From: Dyadobacter koreensis
Lineage (GTDB): Bacteria; Bacteroidota; Bacteroidia; Cytophagales; Spirosomataceae
Direction: 5' to 3'
DNA length: 64,000 nucleotides
Assembly (NCBI RefSeq): GCF_900108855.1
Contig: NZ_FNXY01000001.1
Span: 124,001-188,000 of the forward strand
Both the position numbers and the translations under genes were made by a program. The notes below the pieces were generated by a model. It was given only the letters and a program-made list of their open reading frames with translations, was not told the origin of the DNA and did no database searches. Each line of letters begins with the position of its first letter. Within the stretch, counting starts at the first letter, position 1. Of the stretch, positions 1 to 9,691 are shown one piece after another.

Positions 1-896
1 TCAACGGCAGCTTTTGAGAAATCAGCAGCTGTCGCGTTATACTGATTACCATTTTTTTCATAAGGCGATTTCGACTGAATGTTTTTAAAATCATAACTCA
101 AAAAATTACGCTGCATGAACAATTCGTTGTACCCGCTTGAAATGTTTGCTGATAATGTAAATCGGTCAGGTGCATCTTTCATCACCATATTTACAGCTCC
201 GCCAATCGCGTCGCCTTCCATCGAGGGTGTCAAAGCTTTGTACACTTCAAGACGGTCGAGAAGGTCGGAAGGAAAAATATCCAAAGGAACATAACGGTAT
301 TTATTATCAGGGCTAGGGATTTTCACTCCGTTGACCAGCGTGTAATTGTACCGTTTATCCATTCCCCGAAGAATAGCATACTGGCCGTCGCCGTTGCTGT
401 TGCGCTCAAGTGTAACACCTGAAACACGCTGAATAACGTTGGCCACTGTCAAATCCGGAGAAATCTGAATTGTCTTTCCCGAAACAATATTCATGACCTG
501 ATTAGCATTTCGCTCCATCGAACGCGCAGTCTGATCTGCCGCCCCATCGCGTGTTCCTATAACCGAAACTTCGTTCAATTTTAAATCTTCGGCCATTTCC
601 AAAGCCATTTCAAAGTTGATAACCTCTTCTTCTGAAATGGAGAATTCTCTCTGAACGATTGCATAGGAAATGTGGCGAACGATCAGTTTATAGGTTCCTT
701 TCTTCACGTTACGGATGGTAAAACTACCATCTAATCCGGAGATGTCCTGAAAACCTGTACCTTCGAGCATGACCACAACACCAAGAGCTGGGTCGCCGCT
801 TGCCGCTTCGGTCAATTTCCCTTTTAATGTTCCTGCAACAACGAAAGAAGACGTAATAATAAATGCAGCCAGACACAAGTAAAAGCTATAACGCAT
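1..896 (-). CDS. TonB-dependent receptor, 5' part (runs off window start)
   Basis: Outer-membrane receptor that would use TonB/ExbBD energy to import a ligand. The frame opens at the ATG at 894-896 and stays open to base 1, giving about 298 residues. A signal peptide covers residues 1-21. A carboxypeptidase-regulatory-like beta-sandwich follows (about 22-105, with GLDGSFTIRNVKKGTY). The plug domain spans about 125-245 and includes VIQRVSGVTLERN, YAILRGMDKRYN and GDAIGGAVNMV. It lacks the SusC hallmark VVVGYGTQ, so it is a classical FecA/CirA-like receptor rather than a SusC; the 'RGMDKRYN' type of plug is common in Bacteroidota receptors of unknown ligand. The barrel lies outside the window, so the substrate cannot be judged. 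Confidence 0.9.
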   Translation of the reverse strand, partial: MRYSFYLCLAAFIITSSFVVAGTLKGKLTEAASGDPALGVVVMLEGTGFQDISGLDGSFTIRNVKKGTYKLIVRHISYAIVQREFSISEEEVINFEMALEMAEDLKLNEVSVIGTRDGAADQTARSMERNANQVMNIVSGKTIQISPDLTVANVIQRVSGVTLERNSNGDGQYAILRGMDKRYNYTLVNGVKIPSPDNKYRYVPLDIFPSDLLDRLEVYKALTPSMEGDAIGGAVNMVMKDAPDRFTLSANISSGYNELFMQRNFLSYDFKNIQSKSPYEKNGNQYNATAADFSKAAV

Positions 897-1154
897 CTTT
901 AAAAATTCGAATCGGTTAAAGTATGAAGGCAGATATTTGAGCCTTTTTAAAACAACGATACGAAGGTGGGCATAGAAATCTCCGGGATGCAAATCTACCC
1001 CGTTAACAAAAGGGAAACAGCGTGAATTATAGCGTTACAAGAAAGCAACAGTAGCGGTAATCACAAATCAATTAGTTGACTATCAAGTATTTAAAACTTT
1101 AATTTCATCCATTATCTTTGTGTTATGTTAGTATTACCGAATTGTTAAGTGATA

Positions 1155-2828
1155 TCAAACAGACTGTATGAAGTTTGAAAGGTTCTCGCCCTGTGCCAGA
1201 TTCAGCTTTTTTCTGAGCCTGTGCCGCATCACGCGAAGACTATCCGTAGACACGCCTAACAAGGTGGAAATATCCGCCGAAGTATGATTCATTTTAATAA
1301 GAGCGATCAACCGAAGGTCATTTGAGGTAAGCGGACCGGATTGCTGCTGCAGCCGGTCAAAAAAAGACTGATGAACCTGTTCAAAAATACCGCGAAATTC
1401 TTCCCAATGCTGATCATCGCTCAGTCCGGCACCGATTTGCTCGGAAAGTTGTCTGATCTGCTTTTTTTGATCTCGTTTATCATCCTTTGCCAACGCATCC
1501 AGCTGCGACTGCAAGTCTTCAAGCTGCTGGTTTTTCCGGATGACATGTAAAGTATAACTGCTCAATACTTTTGTCTTGATTTCAAGTTCCTGTCTAAGAT
1601 TTTCTTCCTGAAGTTTTTTATTTTCAAGCTCAGCTTCCATGAGCTGATTTTGAGTTCTGTAAACTTGCTTATTTTGCTCATGCAGTTTCTGCTCATTTTT
1701 AATCTTCAAACGCTGCCGGCTAATGATAAGTCCGGCAATAAGTATAACCAAAACAACCACTATGCCTGTCGCGATGCTGATGAGAAGATCTGTTTTTCTG
1801 GCCAATGTCAAACCTTCGATCTCTTTATCTTTTTTTTCAATCTCATATAATGTCTGCAAAAGCGCGAGCTGCTTGTTACTCTCCTCCGAATAAATATCAT
1901 TTAAATATCTGCGACTCAACGACAAATAGTAAAACGCACTATCATTTCTATTAACAAAGTTATACCCCTTTCCTATGTCATTATAAGCACCGGAAAGCTG
2001 ATAATATTCGCCGGTTTTTTCCGCCATTGCCAGGGCACGCATACTAAAATTCAATCCTTCCCGATATCGTCCGGTTTTCCGAAGTACGTCTCCCAGATTA
2101 TTGAGCACTTCAATCTGAGCCCTTTCATTTCCCTGCTCTTTATTGAGAACGAACGCCCTGTTAAAATACCAGTAAGCCGAATCGTATTTTTCCTGATCTT
2201 CGTAGATGCTTCCTATATTCTCATAGATTTTCGCTGCGCTTTCTTTTTGGTTGATTTGCTCATAGACTTGCAGGGCCTTCCGCTGAAAATAGAAAGAGCT
2301 ATCGTAAAGCTGTCTTTTTTCATATAGATGGCCGATATGGCCGTAAATACTGGCTTTCCCCGATTCATCCTTTAAATTTTTATAGTGCAAAAGCGCTTCA
2401 TCAAACTGTTTTCTGGCAAGCACTGTCTGGGTTGTGCGGTAATAAAGTTCTCCCAGTGTACCCAGATTTTCAGCCAGCAATTTTATCTGTTTCTGCTTGC
2501 GATAAATGTTGTCGGCTTGTAAGAGGTAATCCAGTGATTGGGGATAATGGCCTGAGCTAAAAAGAAGTTTACCGATTTGATGAAGATATTGAGCTGCCTT
2601 TACCTGATCATCCTTAACAACCATGTTATATTGTTCCTTCAAGACTAATAAAACAGAATCCGGCCGGCTAAAATTATTTCGAATCTGCTCACTATTCTCC
2701 CTTGAATTTTCAGCGTCGGCAATCTGAGCTATGGATGATTCGCCAACCAAAACGCCGAAGAGAAAAATAAATACGCAGAGAAAATAATTTTGATACTTTT
2801 TAAAATATTGCGAGGCCGCGTAATCCAT
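1155..2828 (-). CDS. Membrane TPR protein with C-terminal HTH (regulator)
   Basis: About 557 residues from the ATG at 2828; an upstream TTG at 2861 is possible but less likely, because the ATG places a hydrophobic signal segment (CVFIFLFGVLVG) close to the N-terminus. Five or six tetratricopeptide repeats follow (for example YGHIGHLYEKRQLYDSS and LNNLGDVLRKTGRYREG). Next come one transmembrane helix (around residue 350-370), a long coiled coil, and a LuxR/sigma-4-like helix-turn-helix at the C-terminus (LTSNDLRLIALIKMN, then DISTLLGVSTDSLRVMRHRL). This architecture is a Bacteroidota family of membrane-bound regulators. The periplasmic TPRs probably sense or bind a partner and the cytoplasmic HTH binds DNA. 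It lies upstream of the receptor gene on the same strand, so it may control it; that is inference. Confidence 0.85.
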   Translation of the reverse strand: MDYAASQYFKKYQNYFLCVFIFLFGVLVGESSIAQIADAENSRENSEQIRNNFSRPDSVLLVLKEQYNMVVKDDQVKAAQYLHQIGKLLFSSGHYPQSLDYLLQADNIYRKQKQIKLLAENLGTLGELYYRTTQTVLARKQFDEALLHYKNLKDESGKASIYGHIGHLYEKRQLYDSSFYFQRKALQVYEQINQKESAAKIYENIGSIYEDQEKYDSAYWYFNRAFVLNKEQGNERAQIEVLNNLGDVLRKTGRYREGLNFSMRALAMAEKTGEYYQLSGAYNDIGKGYNFVNRNDSAFYYLSLSRRYLNDIYSEESNKQLALLQTLYEIEKKDKEIEGLTLARKTDLLISIATGIVVVLVILIAGLIISRQRLKIKNEQKLHEQNKQVYRTQNQLMEAELENKKLQEENLRQELEIKTKVLSSYTLHVIRKNQQLEDLQSQLDALAKDDKRDQKKQIRQLSEQIGAGLSDDQHWEEFRGIFEQVHQSFFDRLQQQSGPLTSNDLRLIALIKMNHTSADISTLLGVSTDSLRVMRHRLRKKLNLAQGENLSNFIQSV

Positions 2829-3018
2829 AAAAATGTCAGCAACGGTTAAATCTGGGCGCAAGTTAGTTCCATCCGCTTAAAATTCCGTTACCAAATTAAT
2901 AAGGATGCTTTCGCCAATACTTTCAAATTTAGCGTTTCTAATTTGCACAAGATGCAAAATCGCTGCATCCGGTCGGTTTTCAGGCCTGACCCGGATGCAG
3001 ATTGAATCTAATCACCTC

Positions 3019-3276
3019 CTACTGATCCTGTATGTCCTGATCAGAAACCCCGGCAGATTTTTTTTTCGTTTTTTTTCTCTCTTTTACTTGCCCTTCTGAT
3101 TTTTCAAGAGTTCTCTTCTCTTCTTTTTCAAATAGTTCAGCAAGCTTCTCCCCTAGTTTCTCCGCCGATTTTTCAATTCTTTTCCGGGCTTTATCTGACA
3201 GAACATGAGATGAACTAAGCCCCGATTCAATCGCCCTGTCGATTACAGTTTCCAATGATTCTTTTTTTAAATTCAT
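3019..3276 (-). CDS. Small highly charged hypothetical protein
   Basis: About 85 residues from the ATG at 3276. The longer frame would need a TTG ten codons upstream, which is less likely. The protein is Lys/Glu-rich with an alternating charged pattern (IEKSAEKLGEKLAELFEKEE) that predicts a long amphipathic helix, and the tail is very basic (KERKKTKKKS). No membrane segment, signal or known domain is visible. It is isolated between the TPR regulator and a divergent oxidoreductase. I do not recognise a family; coding status rests on a clean frame and helix-like composition. Confidence 0.5.
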   Translation of the reverse strand: MNLKKESLETVIDRAIESGLSSSHVLSDKARKRIEKSAEKLGEKLAELFEKEEKRTLEKSEGQVKERKKTKKKSAGVSDQDIQDQ

Positions 3277-3451
3277 ATGCGGGATAAATAATAACAGACG
3301 ACGCAAGTTGCTTTATTTATTACATACCAGGATGATGAAATTGTAAACTTTACGTTGTCAAAATGATTCAGGCTCTCATTTAAAAGGAAAAATCAGGTAG
3401 AATCAGGGCTCGGTTCAGCTTTATAAAAAAGAAATTCATTTCACTTTATTT

Positions 3452-4795
3452 ATGCGGGATAGACGAGATTTTTTGAAGACCATTACAGCTGCTTCGGTTG
3501 GTGTCACAATTGGAGGATCTGCCGTTGGGTTCAGTGCTAAAAGTTACAACCGAATTGTCGGTGCGAATGACCTGATCCGCGTGGCAACAATTGGTGTCAA
3601 CAGCCGCGGAAATAGTATGGGAGGCACATTTGCCGCGCAAAAGAATGCCGAAGTAGGAACTGTTTGCGACGTAGATGAAAGAGCTATTCCCAAGGCGATC
3701 AAGACAATTATGGAAACCAGACAGGTTCAGACACCAAAATCAGAAAAAGATTGCCGTAAGGTTTTGGAAGACAAATCCATCGACGCTATTTATATCGCTA
3801 CGCCTGATCACTGGCATGCACCGCTTACCATTATGGGCTGTCAGGCAGGAAAGCACGTCTACGTTGAGAAACCTTTAAGCCATAATCCGCGCGAGGGCGA
3901 GCTGGCAGTTGAAGCAGCCCGCAAATATAAAAGGGTGGTTCAGATGGGTGCGCAGCGCAGGTCTGCTCCTATTTTAACCAAAGGTATTGAAGAGTTACAT
4001 AAGGGAATTATAGGCCGGGTTTATCTGGCAAAAACCTGGTATACAAACAAACGCAAGGCAACTATTTTGAAACCGGGAACCGTTCCTTCCTGGCTGGACT
4101 ACGAATTATGGCAGGGCCCCGCGCCGCGCATGCCTTATAAAGACGGATTAATTCATTATGACTGGCATTGGTTCTGGCATTGGGGAACCGGCGAGGCATT
4201 GAATAATGGAACGCATGAGGTGGATGTTGCACGCTGGGGGCTGGGTGTTGACTTTCCTACACGTGTCAGTTCCGTCGGCGGCCGCTATGAATTTAAGGAT
4301 GACTGGGAAACTCCTGATACACAAATCATAGCCATGGATTACCCCGGACGTATTTCTCTTATCTGGGAGTCAAGGAGTTCGAACGGAAGAAAAGTCGAGG
4401 GTCTGGATCGCGGAATTATTTTTTACGGAGAGAACGGAAGTCTGGATACCGGGGGCGACAGCTACAAGGTCTATGATCTGGATGGAAAACTCTTGAAAGA
4501 AGTGAGTTCAAAAGATGAAGGCGCTGTGCAGGGAAGGAATACGGCCAGCCCGAGTTTAGGTATGGATAATCTCCATGTGATGGATTTTCTGGATGCGATT
4601 AAAAACGGCCGCCTGCCAAACTGCGATGTTGAACTTGGATTCAAAAGTGTTGTCGCGATGCAGCTTGGAAATATCGCCTGGCGTGTGGGAAGAGACCTAA
4701 AAATTGATCCTAAAAACGGACATATCCTGGGCGATAAAGATGCGCAGAAATTATGGTCACGAGACTATGAAAACGGCTGGAAGCCGGTTGTTTAA
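3452..4795 (+). CDS. Gfo/Idh/MocA family oxidoreductase, Tat-exported
   Basis: 447 residues. The N-terminus carries a twin-arginine signal (RRDFLK followed by a hydrophobic Ala/Val/Gly stretch), so the folded, cofactor-loaded enzyme is probably exported to the periplasm. A Rossmann NAD(P) domain begins near residue 42 (RVATIGVNSRG). The family motif EKP is at 139-141 (VYVEKPLSHN), with the lysine expected near the catalytic site. The C-terminal alpha/beta substrate domain contains HYDWHWFWHWGTGE. Members oxidise sugars or inositols, or rearrange glycosides; the substrate cannot be told. It is monocistronic and converges on the PAP2 gene with 42 bases between stops. Confidence 0.9.
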   Translation: MRDRRDFLKTITAASVGVTIGGSAVGFSAKSYNRIVGANDLIRVATIGVNSRGNSMGGTFAAQKNAEVGTVCDVDERAIPKAIKTIMETRQVQTPKSEKDCRKVLEDKSIDAIYIATPDHWHAPLTIMGCQAGKHVYVEKPLSHNPREGELAVEAARKYKRVVQMGAQRRSAPILTKGIEELHKGIIGRVYLAKTWYTNKRKATILKPGTVPSWLDYELWQGPAPRMPYKDGLIHYDWHWFWHWGTGEALNNGTHEVDVARWGLGVDFPTRVSSVGGRYEFKDDWETPDTQIIAMDYPGRISLIWESRSSNGRKVEGLDRGIIFYGENGSLDTGGDSYKVYDLDGKLLKEVSSKDEGAVQGRNTASPSLGMDNLHVMDFLDAIKNGRLPNCDVELGFKSVVAMQLGNIAWRVGRDLKIDPKNGHILGDKDAQKLWSRDYENGWKPVV

Positions 4796-4802
4796 ACGAA
4801 CC

Positions 4803-4836
4803 TTTCGGCGTTGGCATATCAATATCAACGCCGAAA
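4803..4836. terminator. Hairpin between convergent genes
   Basis: An 11-base perfect inverted repeat (arms 4803-4813 and 4826-4836, core TTCGGCGTTG/CAACGCCGAA, 12-base loop) fills the gap between two convergent stop codons. There is no proper T-run on either side. It may act as a bidirectional transcript end or a 3' stabiliser. Confidence 0.45.
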
Positions 4837-4837
4837 A

Positions 4838-5416
4838 TCAGGGTCTGATAAATCCCAGACCTAGCGCCGTTCCGGCACCCAGCACAGCACCTGCCGCCAC
4901 ATCGGAGGGGTTGTGGACTCCTAAGTACACGCGAGAATAACCTACGGCGCCCGCCCAAATGAAGGAAGGCGCGGCGACATACCACTTTGGATAAGCCATC
5001 GTCAGAGCCGTTGCAGTGCTAAAAGACGATGATGTGTGGCCTGACGGAAACGAATACTGAGACGGTTTATAAACCGGTGTCAGGCTGACGTGTACCAGAA
5101 AGGGTCTTGGCCTTTTAAAAATTTTCTTCAAGGCAAAATTCAGCACTGCTGTCGACGCTGTGCTGCTTGCGACGTATAAAGCATTTTGCCGCATGCCTTT
5201 GTTATTATCAATAATTCCACCAACCAATAGTCCGGCCGGAATGGCAATATTTACGTAGTTATTCGCGTCTGAAATGCTTCTTAATATTTTTGTTTGTCTT
5301 TCCGTTCTGGCAGCTTCTATTTTTTTCAGAATGCGCAGATCAAATTTATCAACACCAGTTTGCGCCTTCACCGAAAAGAAGCAAAGAGTGTAACAGATCA
5401 GTAAAGCGTTTTTCAT
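4838..5416 (-). CDS. PAP2 superfamily phosphatase
   Basis: 192 residues with an N-terminal signal (about 1-19, ending VKAQ). All three phosphatidic-acid-phosphatase signatures are present: K-x6-RP (KKIFKRPRP), PSGH (SFPSGHTSSSF) and SR-x5-H-x3-D (SRVYLGVHNPSD). The catalytic His and Asp are intact. Such enzymes remove phosphate from lipid phosphates such as phosphatidate, undecaprenyl pyrophosphate or lipid A. The active site is expected on the periplasmic side, and hydrophobic helices surround the motifs. The exact lipid cannot be assigned. Confidence 0.9.
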   Translation of the reverse strand: MKNALLICYTLCFFSVKAQTGVDKFDLRILKKIEAARTERQTKILRSISDANNYVNIAIPAGLLVGGIIDNNKGMRQNALYVASSTASTAVLNFALKKIFKRPRPFLVHVSLTPVYKPSQYSFPSGHTSSSFSTATALTMAYPKWYVAAPSFIWAGAVGYSRVYLGVHNPSDVAAGAVLGAGTALGLGFIRP

Positions 5417-5673
5417 CTTGTTTATAAAAATGTGTCCTTCGTCCCGACCCGGGATCCAGCTGATTTCTATTTACCATACAGTCATTTACTGCTCTTTGTT
5501 CCCAAGAATACAATGCCTGTACTCGTAACTTATAGTTGGAAGACCTGACATTAATCATAATTCAGTAGCGGTACGATCATACTTTCTCCCAGAGCGTTCA
5601 GGCAATTTTGCAAAGCTTTATCTTTCAACAGACCACAAGTCCTGACTAGGTTACGATCACCAACTGATACCCT

Positions 5674-6132
5674 ATGAAAAAATCATTGTTTACAATATCC
5701 GTTATAGCTAATTTCTTGCTTTCATCATGCAATTCAAACCCGACACAGCATTCGGCGCTGAACACAAAAAGATCTGATGAAGACAGTACTTTTAACGTCT
5801 GCTATTCCTCTGTTTTTAAAAAAGATACAGTTTTGATGAACGCGCTTATGTATGGCGACAGTATTAAGGGCAGTCTGGGTTATAAACTTTATGAAAAGGA
5901 TGAGAATAACGGATCTTTCTTTGGAAAAATGTTTGGCGATACCCTTAAAGCGGTATGCACTTTTAAAACAGCGACTTCAGAAAGCGTCCAGCAGCTTATT
6001 TTTCTTCGACAGGATACTTTGCTGATCCAGGGTTCTGGTGAACATATCGAACAAAATGGGAAAATTGTTTTTGCCAAACCTGAACAAGTTCGTTTTGACG
6101 GACTTGTCTTATCCAAAGTTCTTTGTAAATAA
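5674..6132 (+). CDS. Small putative lipoprotein
   Basis: 152 residues with a lipoprotein signal: a basic start, a hydrophobic core and the lipobox LLSSC with Cys19, followed by NSNPTQHS. The mature part is soluble and contains a repeating beta-strand pattern (GSLGYKLYEKDENNGSFFGK, FKTATSESVQQLIFL). No family was recognised. It lies 84 bases upstream of the acyl-CoA dehydrogenase-like gene on the same strand, without obvious functional connection. Confidence 0.7.
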   Translation: MKKSLFTISVIANFLLSSCNSNPTQHSALNTKRSDEDSTFNVCYSSVFKKDTVLMNALMYGDSIKGSLGYKLYEKDENNGSFFGKMFGDTLKAVCTFKTATSESVQQLIFLRQDTLLIQGSGEHIEQNGKIVFAKPEQVRFDGLVLSKVLCK

Positions 6133-6216
6133 GCTCTGCCGAGACACGATCAGGCCGGGTACGATTCTATTAGGCTATGGCTAAAAAGTTAATTCTGCTT
6201 TCGCCAGCTTAATGAT

Positions 6217-7353
6217 ATGTTCTCAAACCATTCTGATTTTGACCCAATTTTTCACTGCATTAAGCAACATGCCGCTCTGAGTGATGCAGATGGAAATTTC
6301 CCGACGGACGAATTTAAAGAGATTCGCCAGTCGGAGCTTTTGTCATTCCCGATTAAAAGGTCAAGTATGACTTTTAACTCAGACAATCTGATCAACAATC
6401 TTAACTTGCTAAAATCGCTCGGAAGGGCGAGCCTTCCGGTTGGCAGAATTTTCGAAGGGCATATGAATGCACTTCAACTGGTAAATATTTACGGAACAGC
6501 GTCGCAAAAGAAACGTTGGTTTGAAGAAGTGACCTCGGGACAAAAACTTTTTGGTGTCTGGAATACACAAGATCAGGATGGTGTTTTTGCTCACGAGCGT
6601 GCTGATGGCAATTTTCTTTTAAAAGGGTCAAAGACTTTTTGCTCCGGTGGTGATCAGATCCAGCGGCCGCTTATTACTGCCGAGCTTAAATCGCCAAGCA
6701 TTAAAGGGTGGCAGATGTGTATTATTCCCACAGAAAAAGTTGCTGCAATAAAACAGGACAAGTCATTCTGGCAGCCCCTGGGCATGCGTGCATCAGCCAG
6801 TTTCAGAATGGATTTTACAGGAATAATCATTAGTAAAGAGGATTTTCTTGGCGCACCAAACGATTATTATAAACAACCCCATTTTTCATCCGGAGCAATT
6901 CGGTTTTGTTCTGTTCAACTTGGCGGCGCGGAAGCAGTTCTGGAAGAGACTCATCATTTATTGAAGTCTATCAGCCGAACAGAAGATCCTTTCCAGAAAT
7001 CCCGTATCGCAGAAATGTCCTTCCTGGTTGAAACAGGGAATTTATGGATCAGCCAGACAGCGCATAAGTTGGAATCCGGTCAATACGGGAGTGAACATAT
7101 TATTGCCTACATTAACATGGCTCGTTGCATGATCGAGGAAATATGTCTGCGCTGCATGACTTTATCCGAACGATCTGTTGGCGCCCGCGGCCTTCTGCGG
7201 CCGGGAAATCTTGAAAGAATTCACAGAGATTTAATAACTTATCTTCGCCAGCCAGCTCCTGATGCTTCTCTTGTCTCCATAGGTGATTTTGTCTTTAAAC
7301 AGCCCGATACCCGGAAGCTCTGGGCAGTACAAATGGTCAGCAAACTGCCGTAA
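6217..7353 (+). CDS. Acyl-CoA dehydrogenase-like flavoprotein
   Basis: 378 residues, matching the usual acyl-CoA dehydrogenase length. Family-like features in order: an N-terminal helical region; the middle beta-domain pattern (LFGVWNTQDQ, FLLKGSKTFCSGGD, FWQPLGMRASASF); and a C-terminal helical bundle (AVLEETHHLLKS onward, SVGARGLLRPG). The FAD-binding elements look plausible. I cannot point to the catalytic glutamate of classical enzymes, so it may be a divergent desaturase, an acyl-acyl-carrier dehydrogenase or a non-catalytic paralogue. The 3' end overlaps the convergent glycoside hydrolase gene by 17 bases. Confidence 0.75.
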   Translation: MFSNHSDFDPIFHCIKQHAALSDADGNFPTDEFKEIRQSELLSFPIKRSSMTFNSDNLINNLNLLKSLGRASLPVGRIFEGHMNALQLVNIYGTASQKKRWFEEVTSGQKLFGVWNTQDQDGVFAHERADGNFLLKGSKTFCSGGDQIQRPLITAELKSPSIKGWQMCIIPTEKVAAIKQDKSFWQPLGMRASASFRMDFTGIIISKEDFLGAPNDYYKQPHFSSGAIRFCSVQLGGAEAVLEETHHLLKSISRTEDPFQKSRIAEMSFLVETGNLWISQTAHKLESGQYGSEHIIAYINMARCMIEEICLRCMTLSERSVGARGLLRPGNLERIHRDLITYLRQPAPDASLVSIGDFVFKQPDTRKLWAVQMVSKLP

Positions 7354-8719
7354 TCGCTATGGCGACGTTGTCTGAGCTCATCTGCAGTGAAATATTTAAT
7401 GTAGTTTCAGTTTTTGACATCAAACGATCTTCAATCAAACCTTTTTTAGTGTCCCAAAGAGAAATACGATAATTTCCATTGGCAAGATCAGGGATTGAAA
7501 CAATAGAATAGTTTTTATTCTTTGTTTTTAATTTTCTCAACGGACGTTGCAAAAGCCAGACGATTACTTGTGAAAAATCCCCGCAGGCAAATACAGCAAT
7601 GGTCGGATCATTTATTCGGATCACATCGGCAAGATTTTTTCGGTTAAACTTGTTCCAGCGGATTAGCTCAACGAATTCCGAAAGATTTTTTTGAGCGCAG
7701 CGCATACCATGCGTCAGAGTGTGCGGATGACGGTAAGGCCAACGCATACCGCCACCCGCAGCACCAGAGGCTATGTGCGCCCACTGGATAGTAAGAAAGT
7801 AGTTGTCATCAAAGTCATCAGGCAGATTCTTCCGATTGCGTCTGAAAAAATCAATTGGCCCGTGTTCACTGTCTAAAAACGGTTTGAATTCCGGTGTATG
7901 TATCAATGCTTCTTTGATCATTTCTCCTGTTACAAACGCCGCGTCAAAACTATTCCGCGGGCTGTCGATCTGAGGTTTTTTGTATAAATGGATACTCGTA
8001 AAATCCAGCGCAGGATGTCTGAAAACGATATCATGCATGGCATAATGATCCAGGTCGGGGGCGAATACAGAAACGGTTTGTGGGTGAGTTTTGCCAAACA
8101 GTTCTAATTCCAGATTTTTAACGTAATCGCTCACGTCTGTGATAAAATCAGATAACCCTTCAATTCTTTTCTTGTTATGCCGGGGGTGTAGCTCATTCCA
8201 AAGATCCCAGCCAAAAATCACCCCGCTTCCGCCCCACCGCCTGATCACGAAGGACAAACGGTTTTTAATTGCATCCCGGGTTTCATCTGAGCTGAGCCAT
8301 TGCCATTTGCTTTTGCACGGGCCACCGTTTCTGGCATTGTAAGGGTGAAAATTCCAGCGCCGCGACATCCAGAATGTATCAAACGGAGTCAGCATAAGTC
8401 TAAGCTTGTATTTTTCACAGAGCGTGAAAAGATCGTCCCAAAAATGAATCATGTTTCTTTGAAAATTTCCTGCGGGACGTTCAAGATAACGATTCTCGGT
8501 CTGGCAATATTCCAGCATAATCCTAAGACAGGTTACACCACTTGCTGAGAGATATGCCAGGTATTCTTCTGCTTCACTGAAGTTTTTCCTAAGAAATAAC
8601 CCTTGCAGTTCCGGCCAGGTAAGCGCGTCGTTCTGACCTATGGGTGTCCAGCTCCGGCCGTCCTCATCCTCAAAATAAGGCGACTGTCCGCATACCTTTA
8701 TCCATTTCAATTTTTCCAT
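7337..8719 (-). CDS. GH5-like glycoside hydrolase, cytoplasmic
   Basis: 460 residues, TIM-barrel cellulase/mannanase type. The acid/base glutamate sits in WDLWNELHP (E176) and a nucleophile candidate in FLDSEHGPID (E285). Other strand-end motifs include CLRIMLEYCQ and TSIHLYKK. A C-terminal beta domain of about 80 residues follows (NYRISLWDTKKG). There is no signal peptide, so it probably acts on imported oligosaccharides in the cytoplasm, unusual for GH5 endoglucanases. The fold is well supported; the substrate is not. Confidence 0.75.
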   Translation of the reverse strand: MEKLKWIKVCGQSPYFEDEDGRSWTPIGQNDALTWPELQGLFLRKNFSEAEEYLAYLSASGVTCLRIMLEYCQTENRYLERPAGNFQRNMIHFWDDLFTLCEKYKLRLMLTPFDTFWMSRRWNFHPYNARNGGPCKSKWQWLSSDETRDAIKNRLSFVIRRWGGSGVIFGWDLWNELHPRHNKKRIEGLSDFITDVSDYVKNLELELFGKTHPQTVSVFAPDLDHYAMHDIVFRHPALDFTSIHLYKKPQIDSPRNSFDAAFVTGEMIKEALIHTPEFKPFLDSEHGPIDFFRRNRKNLPDDFDDNYFLTIQWAHIASGAAGGGMRWPYRHPHTLTHGMRCAQKNLSEFVELIRWNKFNRKNLADVIRINDPTIAVFACGDFSQVIVWLLQRPLRKLKTKNKNYSIVSIPDLANGNYRISLWDTKKGLIEDRLMSKTETTLNISLQMSSDNVAIAITAVC

Positions 8720-8776
8720 AATTTCATCTGGCTATGCCCCCAAAGCTACAAGCTTCAAGGACGTGGCCAATATATT

Positions 8777-9691
8777 TCAATTAAGAAACAACGCAGCAAT
8801 TGAAACCAGAACAAGGGACAACAATGCAGAAAGAAACACAAGCAGCGAAGATTGTTCTTCTTCTGTTTTCAGGAAAGAAGCGAAAACTGTGACGTTGGCG
8901 GCGACAGGAAAAAGCGAAACAAGAAAAAGCATTTTGTAATCCGTATCATCAAGAATCTGAAAAATAAAATATTCAGCAGTCATAAGCACGCCAAGAATCA
9001 AGACCGCAGCCAGTGTGCGGAAACCAAGAATTTTTCCAAAATAACCTAATTTTAAATTTCTGAACTTTACATCTGACAGCTGAAATCCAACAATGAGCAT
9101 ACCGGCACTGGATACGATGAAGCTGATCACTTTTAAGATAGGCTCAATGAAATCTGGTGTTTTTGCGTCAAATATTTTACTGATCACAGCCGCAATCAGA
9201 ACATATAAAAAAGGAATTTTAAGAACTTCTGCAAGCGCTTCCTTCGGAGAATGTTTTGTTTTTGCAACCTGATAATAACCGATTGTGTCTCCATAAAGAG
9301 CCGAACCCAGGTAAATACAAATAAGGGCACTGACTTTTTCCTGTCCATAAAGCGCTGTAACGGTGGGAATACCAAAAAAAGCGATGTTAAAGAAAGAAAA
9401 TGAACTTCTAAGGAGAAGTGGATTTGAGTTTTTTGCAAACTTTTTATGCGCAAGGTTGGCAGCTGGAATCATGGCCAGTGCCAGCAAAAACGTAAAAACC
9501 GGAAGAATGTAAAGTTTTTCCGCTTCAGCATCCAGTACATTAAAAAACACAAGAAGTGGCAGCAAAACTTTTATAAGTGGTCCGCTGACATATTCCGGTT
9601 TGACATTAATCCATTTTTTAACGAAATAGCCTACCGGAATAAAAGCCATAACCGGTAAAAGCTCGGAGTATAATTTAAAGAGAATTTTCAC
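8777..9691 (-). CDS. AEC family (auxin-efflux-carrier-like) permease
   Basis: 304 residues of almost continuous hydrophobic helices, about ten, with the AEC pattern: PVGYFVKKWINVKPE near the start, a middle linker (AKTKHSPKEALAEVL) and VAANVTVFASF in the second half. It would be an inner-membrane secondary transporter for small organic acids or similar solutes. The chosen start is a GTG at 9691, which overlaps the end of the upstream FAD protein gene by 17 bases, suggesting translational coupling; the ATG at codon 15 is an alternative. The pairing suggests substrate export or import linked to the redox enzyme. Confidence 0.85.
   Translation of the reverse strand: MKILFKLYSELLPVMAFIPVGYFVKKWINVKPEYVSGPLIKVLLPLLVFFNVLDAEAEKLYILPVFTFLLALAMIPAANLAHKKFAKNSNPLLLRSSFSFFNIAFFGIPTVTALYGQEKVSALICIYLGSALYGDTIGYYQVAKTKHSPKEALAEVLKIPFLYVLIAAVISKIFDAKTPDFIEPILKVISFIVSSAGMLIVGFQLSDVKFRNLKLGYFGKILGFRTLAAVLILGVLMTAEYFIFQILDDTDYKMLFLVSLFPVAANVTVFASFLKTEEEQSSLLVFLSALLSLVLVSIAALFLN

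Noticed and set aside
1113-1120. TATCTTTG, a -7 promoter-type match on the plus strand
   Set aside because: No plus-strand gene follows for over 2 kb, so it is probably a chance match.
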